A DNA stretch of 61,834 nt from an uncultured Muribaculaceae bacterium (GTDB lineage Bacteria; Bacteroidota; Bacteroidia; Bacteroidales; Muribaculaceae), in contig CALUMX010000017.1 of assembly GCA_944321875.1 (NCBI GenBank), forward strand, positions 1-61,834, in the 5' to 3' direction. The translations under genes were made by a program, and so were the position numbers. This document shows, in pieces, positions 8,044 through 15,356 of the stretch. Below the pieces are notes generated by a model. That model saw only the letters and a program-made list of their open reading frames with translations. It was not told where the DNA came from and searched no databases. The first letter of the stretch is position 1, and each line of letters opens with the position of its first letter.

Positions 8044-8403
8044 TTATAGCTTTGTGTCGCGGTTAATTTTTTTTGTAGTCGTATCGTTATCGAAAGGATA
8101 ACGCCGCTTGGGATTTCGGGGAAACCATCCTTTGCGGACGCGCTCCTGCTGTTCGAATACTTCTCCAATTGACCATAGGGAGGAGAATCCTGCTACTCCG
8201 GCAATGACCGACCAGAACAGGTTGTCAATCCACCAGGCAAGGAAACAGCCTGCGATGCCCATCAGCAGGAATACTTTCCATATTTTTACGCCGAAATAGT
8301 ATTCTCCTTTGATGACAAGCGGGTGGAAGATACCGATTACGAGAAATGTGGCAAGTCCGACCGCAAGTCCGAAAAGACCGTATGATGATAGAAATTCTGT
8401 CAT
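8044..8403 (-). CDS. DUF4491 family membrane protein
   Basis: The 119-residue protein has about three membrane helices (about 9-27, 42-58 and 63-80) and a basic, hydrophilic C-terminal tail (RKGWFPRNPKRRYPF). GLAVGLATFLVIGIFHPLVIKGEYYFG matches what I remember of DUF4491, a small family found mainly in Bacteroidetes and Firmicutes with no known role. Its start overlaps the stop of the upstream glycosyltransferase by 4 bases (ATGA), so the two are translationally coupled. Confidence 0.8.
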   Translation of the reverse strand: MTEFLSSYGLFGLAVGLATFLVIGIFHPLVIKGEYYFGVKIWKVFLLMGIAGCFLAWWIDNLFWSVIAGVAGFSSLWSIGEVFEQQERVRKGWFPRNPKRRYPFDNDTTTKKINRDTKL

Positions 8404-9728
8404 AGCGTGATGATGTATGGGTTGATATATGCTTTGTATAACAATTGTGCAAGTGTATATATAACTACAATGTTATACAGGTAGCGATTGTTCATTTGGA
8501 TGGTGCGATGATTGCGTATTAGCGAATAAAGTGAGGTGACAATAGCCACAATCAGCGCGATTTTTCCAAATGTCCAATTTCCTGGTGTCTGCAAGGTGTA
8601 ACCGGCAAACGGGAAAGATATACCAGCCATAGCCATGATGTAAAGAATCGTGACGCCCGCTACGACTACGCCGAAAATAGAGCCTGTTATCCGCCACGTT
8701 ACGGAGTGATTATGGGTCTGTGACGTAAGAAAATGGCTTATGATGGGCATGTTGAAATAGGCAGCCGCCACCATCGCCATCATCGACAAACCGTTTAATG
8801 CTGTAATAATGGGGAGTGTGAGTATAAACAATATGACTCCGAATTGCTTGATAAGGCTGAGGCCTAAAAAGCGGTCACGGATTTTTCGGGGATGGATGAC
8901 CAGCCATATAAGTGCTATGATAACCGGAATTGACCATGGGAAAATGGATAGAATCAATTGCGTGGCCAGCATGTTCAGGCGGGAATATTCCAGCAGTGGT
9001 TCGGTGATTTGTCCGATGCCAAGTATGTGTAGGCCAATTTCCGTATTGTTGGCAATAAAAGCGACGGAAAAGGTTGCGGCAAGGGATGACACTATGAGCA
9101 ACGCATAGAGTTTTACGTATCTTGACACTTTCCGCTCGTTTTGAATTAGCATGAACAGCGTTCCGACAATGGCAATGGATATTTGAGCGAGTACTCCCAG
9201 AAACAACGTGGCGAAAGCAGCCGCTATCACCAGCGTGTAGTTCATCCGGGAATAAGTATTGTTAATCCAATGATAAAGCGCGCCCAAAGCCGCAATGAGA
9301 AACAGTGTGGCTATGATGATGGGGCGGGCATGATAGGCCTGGGAGCAGATGGAATAGGATGAGAGAAACAGCAAAGCCGCAAAAAATGCGTTTTGCCGGG
9401 ACTCTTTCTTCCCTCTGAAATGGTAGATGGCGATGGTGAGTATCCAGACAATGGCTGCCGCCGGTGTCCTTACGGCCCATGCGGAAGACATGTTGAATAC
9501 GTTGAGATTAACGGAAATCAGGTAGGCGTAGGTGTTGGTCGCAAACTCACTGTCCGGTCGTTCGAACAAAGTAGCGATGCCCGATGTGCGCAACTGTTCC
9601 GCTTTCTCCAGCAGCGTCAGCTCGTCGGGAAACAGTGAGACCGCTTTCAACGGCAGAAACAGCATCAATGCCGCCACAGCCATGAGCAGGACCAACAACG
9701 AGGTTTCCGGTTTGGCCTTCTGTTCCAT
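8400..9728 (-). CDS. GT-C fold membrane glycosyltransferase (family 39/ArnT-like)
   Basis: This 442-residue protein has about eleven hydrophobic helices. The first extracytoplasmic loop carries FPDE (D35-E36), where GT39/PMT and ArnT-type enzymes hold the catalytic acidic residues, followed by an amphipathic stretch and ANTYAYLISVNLNVF. Such enzymes move a sugar from a polyprenyl-phosphate carrier to a target on the outer face of the inner membrane. The adjacent GtrA-like protein fits, because GtrA-type proteins are thought to handle polyprenyl-phosphate sugars. Donor and acceptor are unknown. Sequence similarity to named families looks weak, so the class is moderately sure and the substrate open. 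Confidence 0.7.
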   Translation of the reverse strand: MEQKAKPETSLLVLLMAVAALMLFLPLKAVSLFPDELTLLEKAEQLRTSGIATLFERPDSEFATNTYAYLISVNLNVFNMSSAWAVRTPAAAIVWILTIAIYHFRGKKESRQNAFFAALLFLSSYSICSQAYHARPIIIATLFLIAALGALYHWINNTYSRMNYTLVIAAAFATLFLGVLAQISIAIVGTLFMLIQNERKVSRYVKLYALLIVSSLAATFSVAFIANNTEIGLHILGIGQITEPLLEYSRLNMLATQLILSIFPWSIPVIIALIWLVIHPRKIRDRFLGLSLIKQFGVILFILTLPIITALNGLSMMAMVAAAYFNMPIISHFLTSQTHNHSVTWRITGSIFGVVVAGVTILYIMAMAGISFPFAGYTLQTPGNWTFGKIALIVAIVTSLYSLIRNHRTIQMNNRYLYNIVVIYTLAQLLYKAYINPYIITL

Positions 9729-9737
9729 TTTGCCGAA

Positions 9738-10169
9738 TTATTTGAATGTAATGAAGCGGTTATAGCAGTAATTGGCCAATGTATATACGACCATGCTGAT
9801 GCACATGACGATGTTTTCGGCCGGATTTTTCATTGGAAGCCAGGATATTTCAATCGTGCTGATGGCCGTATGGTGCAACAGCAGGTAGCTGACGCCTAAT
9901 TGCAGCAGGTAGCAGACTGCAAATCCTGCACAAAAGAGACAAGCCTCGCGGAGCAGGTTGTTTTTTGTTTTGAATACCCAGGTACGGTTCCAGATGAAAC
10001 TGTTGGCCAATCCAAGCACATATCCGATGATATTGGCAATTACATAGGAAAAGCCCAGAATTGTATTTACGATATAGAATACAATCAGCGTAATCAGGGT
10101 ATTGCTAATTCCGATTACACCATATTTCAGTAACTGTATAGTTGTCTTTTTTGCAGCGGCTTTACTCAT
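9738..10169 (-). CDS. GtrA family membrane protein
   Basis: This 143-residue protein has four membrane helices. The family hallmark LLKYGVIGISNTLITLIVFY is followed by the conserved NSFIWNRTWVFK. GtrA-type proteins are proposed flippases for polyprenyl-phosphate-linked sugars in cell-surface glycosylation. The start overlaps the end of the TRIC-like gene by 8 bases and the GT-C gene follows after 9 bases, so the two glycosylation genes are probably made together. A charged N-terminus (MSKAAAKK) is consistent with an inside orientation. Confidence 0.9.
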   Translation of the reverse strand: MSKAAAKKTTIQLLKYGVIGISNTLITLIVFYIVNTILGFSYVIANIIGYVLGLANSFIWNRTWVFKTKNNLLREACLFCAGFAVCYLLQLGVSYLLLHHTAISTIEISWLPMKNPAENIVMCISMVVYTLANYCYNRFITFK

Positions 10170-10812
10170 TTCTTACGTTGTTATTGTTTTCTTCGTTTTC
10201 CTGTTTGGCAAGTTCCGGAATCTGCCATTTGTATTTGGCAGCAAGCAGACGGACAATGATGACCGTCATGGCGCAGGAGATTTGCTGAACGGCAGGCGAC
10301 ATTCCAGTCTCCAATGCCAGCCAGTAGATGAGTCCTCCGGCAATGCAGGCAGTGGCGTAGACATCTTTTCGGAAAATCAGCGGCACTTCGTTAATCAGAA
10401 TGTCGCGGATGACTCCGCCCAGTGCGCCGGTAATCGTACCCATGATGATGGCAACCCACATGGGGTAGCCGAACATCAACGTCTTTTGTATGCCGATGAC
10501 TACGAATAAGCCCAGTCCGATGGTGTCAAAAATGAAAAAGGTGCTGTTGAGCCGGACAAGTTGCTTCCTGAACAGAATGACCCACAGCAATGAAAGTCCG
10601 GTTACGCTGACGTACCAGCTGTTGACCATCCAAAATGGAGGTGCGTCCAGCAGGATGTCACGCAACGTACCGCCTCCGATGGCCGTAACAAGACCGACGA
10701 CGTAGGCGCCGAACCAGTCGAAGCGTTTGGCTGCAGCGAGCCGGATACCACTGATGGCAAAGGCAATGGTGCCTATAATCTCGATAACAAGGAGAAGCAG
10801 GGTTGTCGACAT
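10162..10812 (-). CDS. TRIC-like cation channel / UPF0126 membrane protein (YadS/YicG family)
   Basis: The 216-residue protein has about seven membrane helices built from an internal duplication. Each half has the signature GGGxxRD-like motif (AIGGGTLRDILL around 45-55 and GALGGVIRDILI around 129-140), as in UPF0126 proteins, whose bacterial members include trimeric intracellular cation channel homologues; some members have been reported to affect glycine uptake. A hydrophilic tail (QENEENNNNVRNE) ends the protein. It lies 19 bases after nth and overlaps gtrA. The transported ion or solute in this organism is not known. Confidence 0.9.
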   Translation of the reverse strand: MSTTLLLLVIEIIGTIAFAISGIRLAAAKRFDWFGAYVVGLVTAIGGGTLRDILLDAPPFWMVNSWYVSVTGLSLLWVILFRKQLVRLNSTFFIFDTIGLGLFVVIGIQKTLMFGYPMWVAIIMGTITGALGGVIRDILINEVPLIFRKDVYATACIAGGLIYWLALETGMSPAVQQISCAMTVIIVRLLAAKYKWQIPELAKQENEENNNNVRNE

Positions 10813-10831
10813 AAACCTATGGCTGGATGTT

Positions 10832-11494
10832 TTATTTCAAGTCAAGAGCAATTTTTCCGGATTTTTTCTCATAATATCTGCAAAATCCGGAGATACCGCA
10901 TTCCTCACACTTGGGTTTGCGGGCAGTGCAGACATAGCGGCCGTGGAGAATGAGCCAATGGTGGGCTTTGGGCACCAGTTCCTTCGGAATGTACTTCATC
11001 AGTTTCTTCTCCGTTTCCAAAGGTGTCTTGGAGTTGTTTGTCAGTCCGATACGGTTGGACACACGGAATACGTGTGTGTCTACGGCCATGGCTGCTTGTC
11101 CGAAGATGACAGAGAGGATGACATTGGCTGTTTTTCTGCCTACGCCCGGCAACTTGACAAGAGCGTCAAAATTATCGGGAACTTCTCCTCCGTGCTTTTC
11201 TACCAGCATTTTTGCCGCGCCAACGAGGGCTTTTGCCTTGTTGTTGGGAAAGGTGACGCTTTTTATGTATTCGAATACGGCGTCGGTCGACGCCTCTGCA
11301 AGAGCTTCCGGCGTCGGATAGTCAGCAAACAGGGGAGGAGTGACGATGTTCACTCTTTTATCAGTACACTGTGCCGAAAGAATAACGGCTATTAGCAATT
11401 GAAACGGAGTTTCGTAGTGAAGCTCCGTTTCAGCAATCGGCATATTGACAGAGAACCAGTCAATGATTCCCTTGTATCGTTCGTTTATGTTCAT
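10832..11494 (-). CDS. nth: Endonuclease III (DNA glycosylase/AP lyase)
   Basis: Nth removes oxidised pyrimidines from DNA and cuts the abasic site in base-excision repair. The 220-residue protein has the helix-hairpin-helix LPGVGRKTA with catalytic lysine K121, the catalytic aspartate D139 in AVDTHVFRV, and a C-terminal [4Fe-4S] site C189-X6-C196-X2-C199-X5-C205. I chose the ATG at 11494 (MNINERYK). An in-frame TTG at 11509 overlaps the pheS stop and would add five residues (MIHPK). It follows pheS in one transcript. Confidence 0.96.
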   Translation of the reverse strand: MNINERYKGIIDWFSVNMPIAETELHYETPFQLLIAVILSAQCTDKRVNIVTPPLFADYPTPEALAEASTDAVFEYIKSVTFPNNKAKALVGAAKMLVEKHGGEVPDNFDALVKLPGVGRKTANVILSVIFGQAAMAVDTHVFRVSNRIGLTNNSKTPLETEKKLMKYIPKELVPKAHHWLILHGRYVCTARKPKCEECGISGFCRYYEKKSGKIALDLK

Positions 11495-11505
11495 TTTCGG
11501 GTGAA

Positions 11506-12525
11506 TCAATGAGCAGCCTCGAACTCATCGAGGAATCTCACGTCGTTTTCAGAGAACATGCGAAGGTCCTTTACGCGGTATTTGAGGTTGGTAATACGCT
11601 CAATACCCAAGCCGAACGCATATCCTGTATATTCTTTGCTGTCGATACCGCAGGCCTCCAGAACATTGGGGTCAACCATACCGCAACCGAGAATTTCCAC
11701 CCAACCGGTGTGTTTGCAGAAACCGCAACCCTTACCGTGGCAGAGGTGGCATGAGATGTCCATTTCGGCAGAAGGCTCTGTGAACGGGAAGTATGACGGA
11801 CGGAGGCGGATTTGTGTTTCCGGGCCGAAGAGCTCACGGGCGAAATAGAGCAGTGTCTGCTTCAAGTCGGCAAACGACACGTTCTTATCGATATAGAGAC
11901 CTTCCAACTGATGGAAGAAGCAGTGTGCGCGGGCAGAGATAGCTTCGTTACGGTATACACGTCCCGGACAGATGATGCGGATAGGCGGTTTTGCCGTAGT
12001 CATGACGCGAGTCTGTACAGATGATGTGTGGGTGCGAAGCAATACGTCCGGAGAGCGTTGGATAAAGAATGTATCCTGCATGTCGCGGGCTGGGTGGTCA
12101 GCCGCAAAATTCAGCGATGAGAATACATGCCAGTCGTCCTCGATTTCCGGACCGTCGGCAATCGTAAATCCCAAACGGGAAAGAATAGAGATGATTTCCT
12201 GGCGAACCAATGAAATCGGGTGGCGCTTTCCGAGTGGAGCAGGAGCGGCTGGACGTGTCAGGTCAATGGCCATTGCCTCTGATTGTCCGGCTTCGACGCT
12301 CTCACGCAAAGTGTTGATTTTGTCTGTGGCAAGGTTTTTCAGTTCATTGAGTTTCTGGCCGATTTCTTTTTTCTGCTCGTTTGGCACATTACGGAAATCG
12401 TTGAAAAGCAATGAAATCTCACCTTTTTTACTCAAATATTTAATGCGCAATGCTTCTACCTCGTCTTTATTTGTTGCCGAGAGGCCGTTGATTACGCTTT
12501 TTAAAGCTTCAATTTTTTCTAACAT
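11506..12525 (-). CDS. pheS: Phenylalanine-tRNA ligase alpha subunit
   Basis: PheS forms the catalytic core of the alpha2-beta2 enzyme that charges tRNA-Phe. The 339-residue product has an N-terminal coiled coil that contacts tRNA (residues 1-85) and then the class II catalytic domain, with PGRVYRNEAISARAHCFFHQ (motif 2 region) and the glycine-rich GFGLGIERI-like stretch YAFGLGIERITNL (motif 3). I chose the ATG at 12525 (MLEKIEALKS): the in-frame upstream extension to 12591 would contain the promoter box at 12548-12555. The beta-subunit gene pheT is not next to it, unlike in many other bacteria. Confidence 0.96.
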   Translation of the reverse strand: MLEKIEALKSVINGLSATNKDEVEALRIKYLSKKGEISLLFNDFRNVPNEQKKEIGQKLNELKNLATDKINTLRESVEAGQSEAMAIDLTRPAAPAPLGKRHPISLVRQEIISILSRLGFTIADGPEIEDDWHVFSSLNFAADHPARDMQDTFFIQRSPDVLLRTHTSSVQTRVMTTAKPPIRIICPGRVYRNEAISARAHCFFHQLEGLYIDKNVSFADLKQTLLYFARELFGPETQIRLRPSYFPFTEPSAEMDISCHLCHGKGCGFCKHTGWVEILGCGMVDPNVLEACGIDSKEYTGYAFGLGIERITNLKYRVKDLRMFSENDVRFLDEFEAAH

Positions 12526-12547
12526 TTCTGTATGGTTATTATTTTCG

Positions 12548-12555
12548 CAAAGGTA
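12548..12555 (-). promoter_or_regulatory. -7 promoter box for the pheS-nth operon
   Basis: On the minus strand this reads TACCTTTG, a match to TAnnTTTG, 22 bases before the pheS ATG. The -33 element is not clear. This box likely serves pheS, nth, the TRIC-like gene, gtrA, the GT-C gene and the DUF4491 gene, which follow each other with short gaps or overlaps. Confidence 0.6.
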
Positions 12556-12687
12556 ACAATTTGTTTCGAAAATCAGAAGAACTTTTTTCAAAAGTAGACC
12601 TGTTGTCGCTTTTTTCGCTTATTTCATAACGCAGGGGTGCGTAATCTGTAGAATAATCGTTATCTTTACCACGATAATTTGCAGTTT

Positions 12688-13899
12688 ATGGAATCAATTC
12701 GACAGATATTCAGAATAGGGCATGGTCCTTCGAGCAGTCACACGATGGGCCCGATGCGTGCTGCTACGCTTTTCCTGAAGCGAATCAGCTATGACAAAGT
12801 TTCCCGTTTTGAGGTGACGCTTTACGGAAGTTTGGCGGCTACGGGCAAAGGACACTTGACGGACGCTGCCATTATCGACACCTTGCAGCCGATGGCTCCG
12901 GTGGAGATTATTTGGGAACCGAAAGTCTTTTTGCCTTTCCATCCGAACGGTATGCGTTTTGTGGCTTATGGAGAGGACGGCATGACTGTGCTGGATGATT
13001 GGACAGTCTACAGTATTGGTGGCGGTACGCTGGCCAATGAGGAGTTTAACGAGCAGCATACGCAGCAGGTGTATGAGTTGTCGACGATTGCCGATATTTT
13101 CAATTGGTGTGACAAAACCGGACATTCCTATTGGGAATATGTGGGAATGTGCGAGGGCCCGGAAATCTGGGAATATCTGATGGAAGTGTGGGACGTCATG
13201 CAGAAGGCTGTCAAGCGGGGATTGAATGCAGAGGGTGTTATGCCTGGAAACCTCGGATTGAGACGCAAGGCTTTGAATTACTATGTGCGGTCGGCCGGAA
13301 TGGTTGGCAGCTTGAAGAGCCGTGGTTTGATTTACAGCTATGCGTTGGCAGTTGCAGAGGAAAATGCTTGCGGAGGAAAAATTGTGACGGCTCCGACGTG
13401 TGGTTCCTGTGGCGTTTTGCCGGCTGTTCTCTATCACCTGAAAGCATCGCACAGTGTTCCGGATGACCGTATTGTCAGAGCGTTGGCTACTGCCGGTCTG
13501 TTTGGTAATGTGGTGCGTACGAATGCTTCCGTGTCAGGTGCCGAAGTGGGTTGCCAGGGAGAAGTAGGCGTGGCTTGTGCCATGGCTGCCGCTGCTGCCT
13601 GCCAGTTGTTTGGCGGAACGGCCTCTCAGATTGAATATGCCGCGGAGATGGGATTGGAACATCACCTCGGGCTGACTTGTGACCCTGTGTGCGGTTTGGT
13701 GCAGATTCCTTGCATTGAGCGAAATGCTTTTGCTGCGGCTCGTGCATTTGATGCCAACTCGTATGCCACGTTCACTGACGGACGCCATCGGGTGAGCTTC
13801 GACCATGTCGTAGAGGTAATGAAGCGTACCGGTCACGACCTGCCGAGCTTGTATAAGGAGACTTCGGAAGGTGGTCTTGCCGCTAATTTTGAGGATTAG
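12688..13899 (+). CDS. sdaA: L-serine ammonia-lyase (iron-sulfur dependent)
   Basis: The enzyme deaminates L-serine to pyruvate and ammonia. The single 403-residue chain begins with the family motif IGHGPSSSHTMGP (residues 10-22). The three cysteines expected to hold the [4Fe-4S] cluster are C289 (GCQGEVG), C331 (LTCDPVCG) and C342 (PCIERN); their 42- and 11-residue spacing equals that of the characterised type 2 Legionella enzyme. I start at the ATG at 12688 (MESIRQIFRIG) rather than the TTG at 12679. A near-consensus TATCTTTA box lies at 12661-12668. Its last 17 bases overlap the end of tilS on the other strand. Confidence 0.95.
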   Translation: MESIRQIFRIGHGPSSSHTMGPMRAATLFLKRISYDKVSRFEVTLYGSLAATGKGHLTDAAIIDTLQPMAPVEIIWEPKVFLPFHPNGMRFVAYGEDGMTVLDDWTVYSIGGGTLANEEFNEQHTQQVYELSTIADIFNWCDKTGHSYWEYVGMCEGPEIWEYLMEVWDVMQKAVKRGLNAEGVMPGNLGLRRKALNYYVRSAGMVGSLKSRGLIYSYALAVAEENACGGKIVTAPTCGSCGVLPAVLYHLKASHSVPDDRIVRALATAGLFGNVVRTNASVSGAEVGCQGEVGVACAMAAAAACQLFGGTASQIEYAAEMGLEHHLGLTCDPVCGLVQIPCIERNAFAAARAFDANSYATFTDGRHRVSFDHVVEVMKRTGHDLPSLYKETSEGGLAANFED

Positions 13900-15229
13900 T
13901 TTCCAGAATAAGAATTTTTGAGGACTGTGGGGTTACTTTAAAACAATCGCCTGCCCGTAGTCCTACAATCCATAAAATATTGTCGCTGTCGCAGAGTAGC
14001 CAAGTGGTTAGCTTTTCGGCGAGCGACAATTTTTTTTCGTTGAAGAAATCGCTGACCAGTTTTGTGCCCTTCATGCCGAATGGTTTGAAGCGGTCGCCTT
14101 GACGGTAATGGCGGAGTGTGAGCGGTTGATGAATCAGTGAGAAGTCAAAGTAGGCAATGTTACCGTCGCGCTTGAAGGTAAGTGCTTCGGTTGTGTTGTG
14201 AGAGGTGACAGACAATGGTATGGGCAAGGAAGTCAAGTCATCGGTTAGTTGGAACGTATACTCTTTGTTATCAATCTTTTCTGTGTCAATCAAATCAATG
14301 TATCCACGGCCAATTTCGGCGATGTATTTTCCTGCGATAAATTGAGCGCTGACGGCGTTGTTGAGTGCGCAGTTCAGCATATCGGCTTGTTGCGCGCTGT
14401 TGAAGCCAAGAGGAGCCGCCCATTCGTGCAACAGAGTGGTTGGGTCAGCCGAACCGAGCAGATACATCAGTGAAAGTCTCTCGCCCCAGAATGTTGGAAC
14501 GATGGCTTGAGAGAGAAATGCGTCGACAGCTTCTTTATACACGGCAAGTACACCTTGCAAGTTGGCAATGGTAGTGGAAATGCCATTGATGGCATTGGGA
14601 AAATTTTGCTCAAAGCAGGGTAGGATTACGTTGCGAATTTTATTCCGGGCAAAGTCATTTTCCAGATTGGTGCTGTCGGTCACATAGCTTTGGCCGATTT
14701 CGTTTAAAAATTGTAGAATTTCCGCACGTTTCACGCATAAAAGGGGGCGGATGATGTTGCCGTTCCTCGCTTTGATGCCGGACAGTCCGGTTATTCCCGT
14801 GCCACGCATCATGTTCAAAAATACGGTCTCGATGTTGTCGTCAAGGTGGTGGCCGACTGCGATATATTGACAGCCCTGGCGGCGGCATTCGACTCTGAAC
14901 CATGTGTAGCGCAATTCGCGGCATGCCATTTCGGTCGAGATATGATGGTCGTTGATATAAGCGTCTACATCGAAGTCTATTTTAATCAGGGGAACGTTGA
15001 GTGAGCGGCAGAGGTCGGTGACGAATCTCTCATCCCGCATGGATTCCTCGCCCCGGAGATGGAAATTGCAGTGAGCCGCTACGCAGTCGATTCCCAATGA
15101 GCGTAGCGTATGAAGCAAAGCTACCGAGTCGGCTCCTCCACTGAGGGCCACAAGTACACGGTTGCAGTCGAGAAAGCCATTAGCGGAGGCAAATTCCCGT
15201 ATTTTCTGAATAAAGTCGGCGGTATTCAT
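13883..15229 (-). CDS. tilS: tRNA(Ile)-lysidine synthase
   Basis: TilS attaches lysine to C34 of the tRNA-Ile that reads AUA, changing both its codon and amino-acid identity, and is normally essential. The 448-residue protein has the PP-loop SGGADS (30-35) near the N-terminus, the following HCNFHLRGEES region, then the mid domain and the C-terminal TilS domain (QPLTLRHYRQGDRFKPFGMKG). The start at 15229 (MNTADFIQKIREF) is set by homology and by a promoter immediately upstream. The 3' end overlaps sdaA by 17 bases in convergent arrangement, so no terminator separates the two. Confidence 0.95.
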   Translation of the reverse strand: MNTADFIQKIREFASANGFLDCNRVLVALSGGADSVALLHTLRSLGIDCVAAHCNFHLRGEESMRDERFVTDLCRSLNVPLIKIDFDVDAYINDHHISTEMACRELRYTWFRVECRRQGCQYIAVGHHLDDNIETVFLNMMRGTGITGLSGIKARNGNIIRPLLCVKRAEILQFLNEIGQSYVTDSTNLENDFARNKIRNVILPCFEQNFPNAINGISTTIANLQGVLAVYKEAVDAFLSQAIVPTFWGERLSLMYLLGSADPTTLLHEWAAPLGFNSAQQADMLNCALNNAVSAQFIAGKYIAEIGRGYIDLIDTEKIDNKEYTFQLTDDLTSLPIPLSVTSHNTTEALTFKRDGNIAYFDFSLIHQPLTLRHYRQGDRFKPFGMKGTKLVSDFFNEKKLSLAEKLTTWLLCDSDNILWIVGLRAGDCFKVTPQSSKILILETNPQN

Positions 15230-15234
15230 AGGGA

Positions 15235-15266
15235 TAAAGATACGATAATTGCCCGTAACGGCCAAA
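15235..15266 (-). promoter_or_regulatory. Promoter of tilS
   Basis: On the minus strand TTTG (15266-15263), a 20-base spacer and TATCTTTA (15242-15235) give a near-perfect match, ending 5 bases before the tilS ATG. The transcript would be almost leaderless. Confidence 0.6.
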
Positions 15267-15302
15267 CTAGGGGCTATAAATCCCCCAAAACTTTGTCGAA
15301 TA

Positions 15303-15334
15303 GTTGAAACTTCTTTTCTGTTTTCTTATTTTTG
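15303..15334 (+). promoter_or_regulatory. Promoter of the ABC-F gene
   Basis: TTGA at 15303-15306, a 20-base spacer and TATTTTTG at 15327-15334. The ATG follows at 15357. Confidence 0.6.
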
Positions 15335-15356
15335 TGCTCGAAAAAACGAGACACGC

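Noticed and set aside
11495..11509. TTG start for nth overlapping the pheS stop codon
   Set aside because: The ATG at 11494 gives the normal family N-terminus; TTG starts are rare, although translational coupling keeps it possible.
12694..13452. Minus-strand frame of 252 codons opposite sdaA
   Set aside because: It is the shadow of a well-conserved iron-sulfur serine dehydratase; composition is unlike a real protein (rich in H, R and S).
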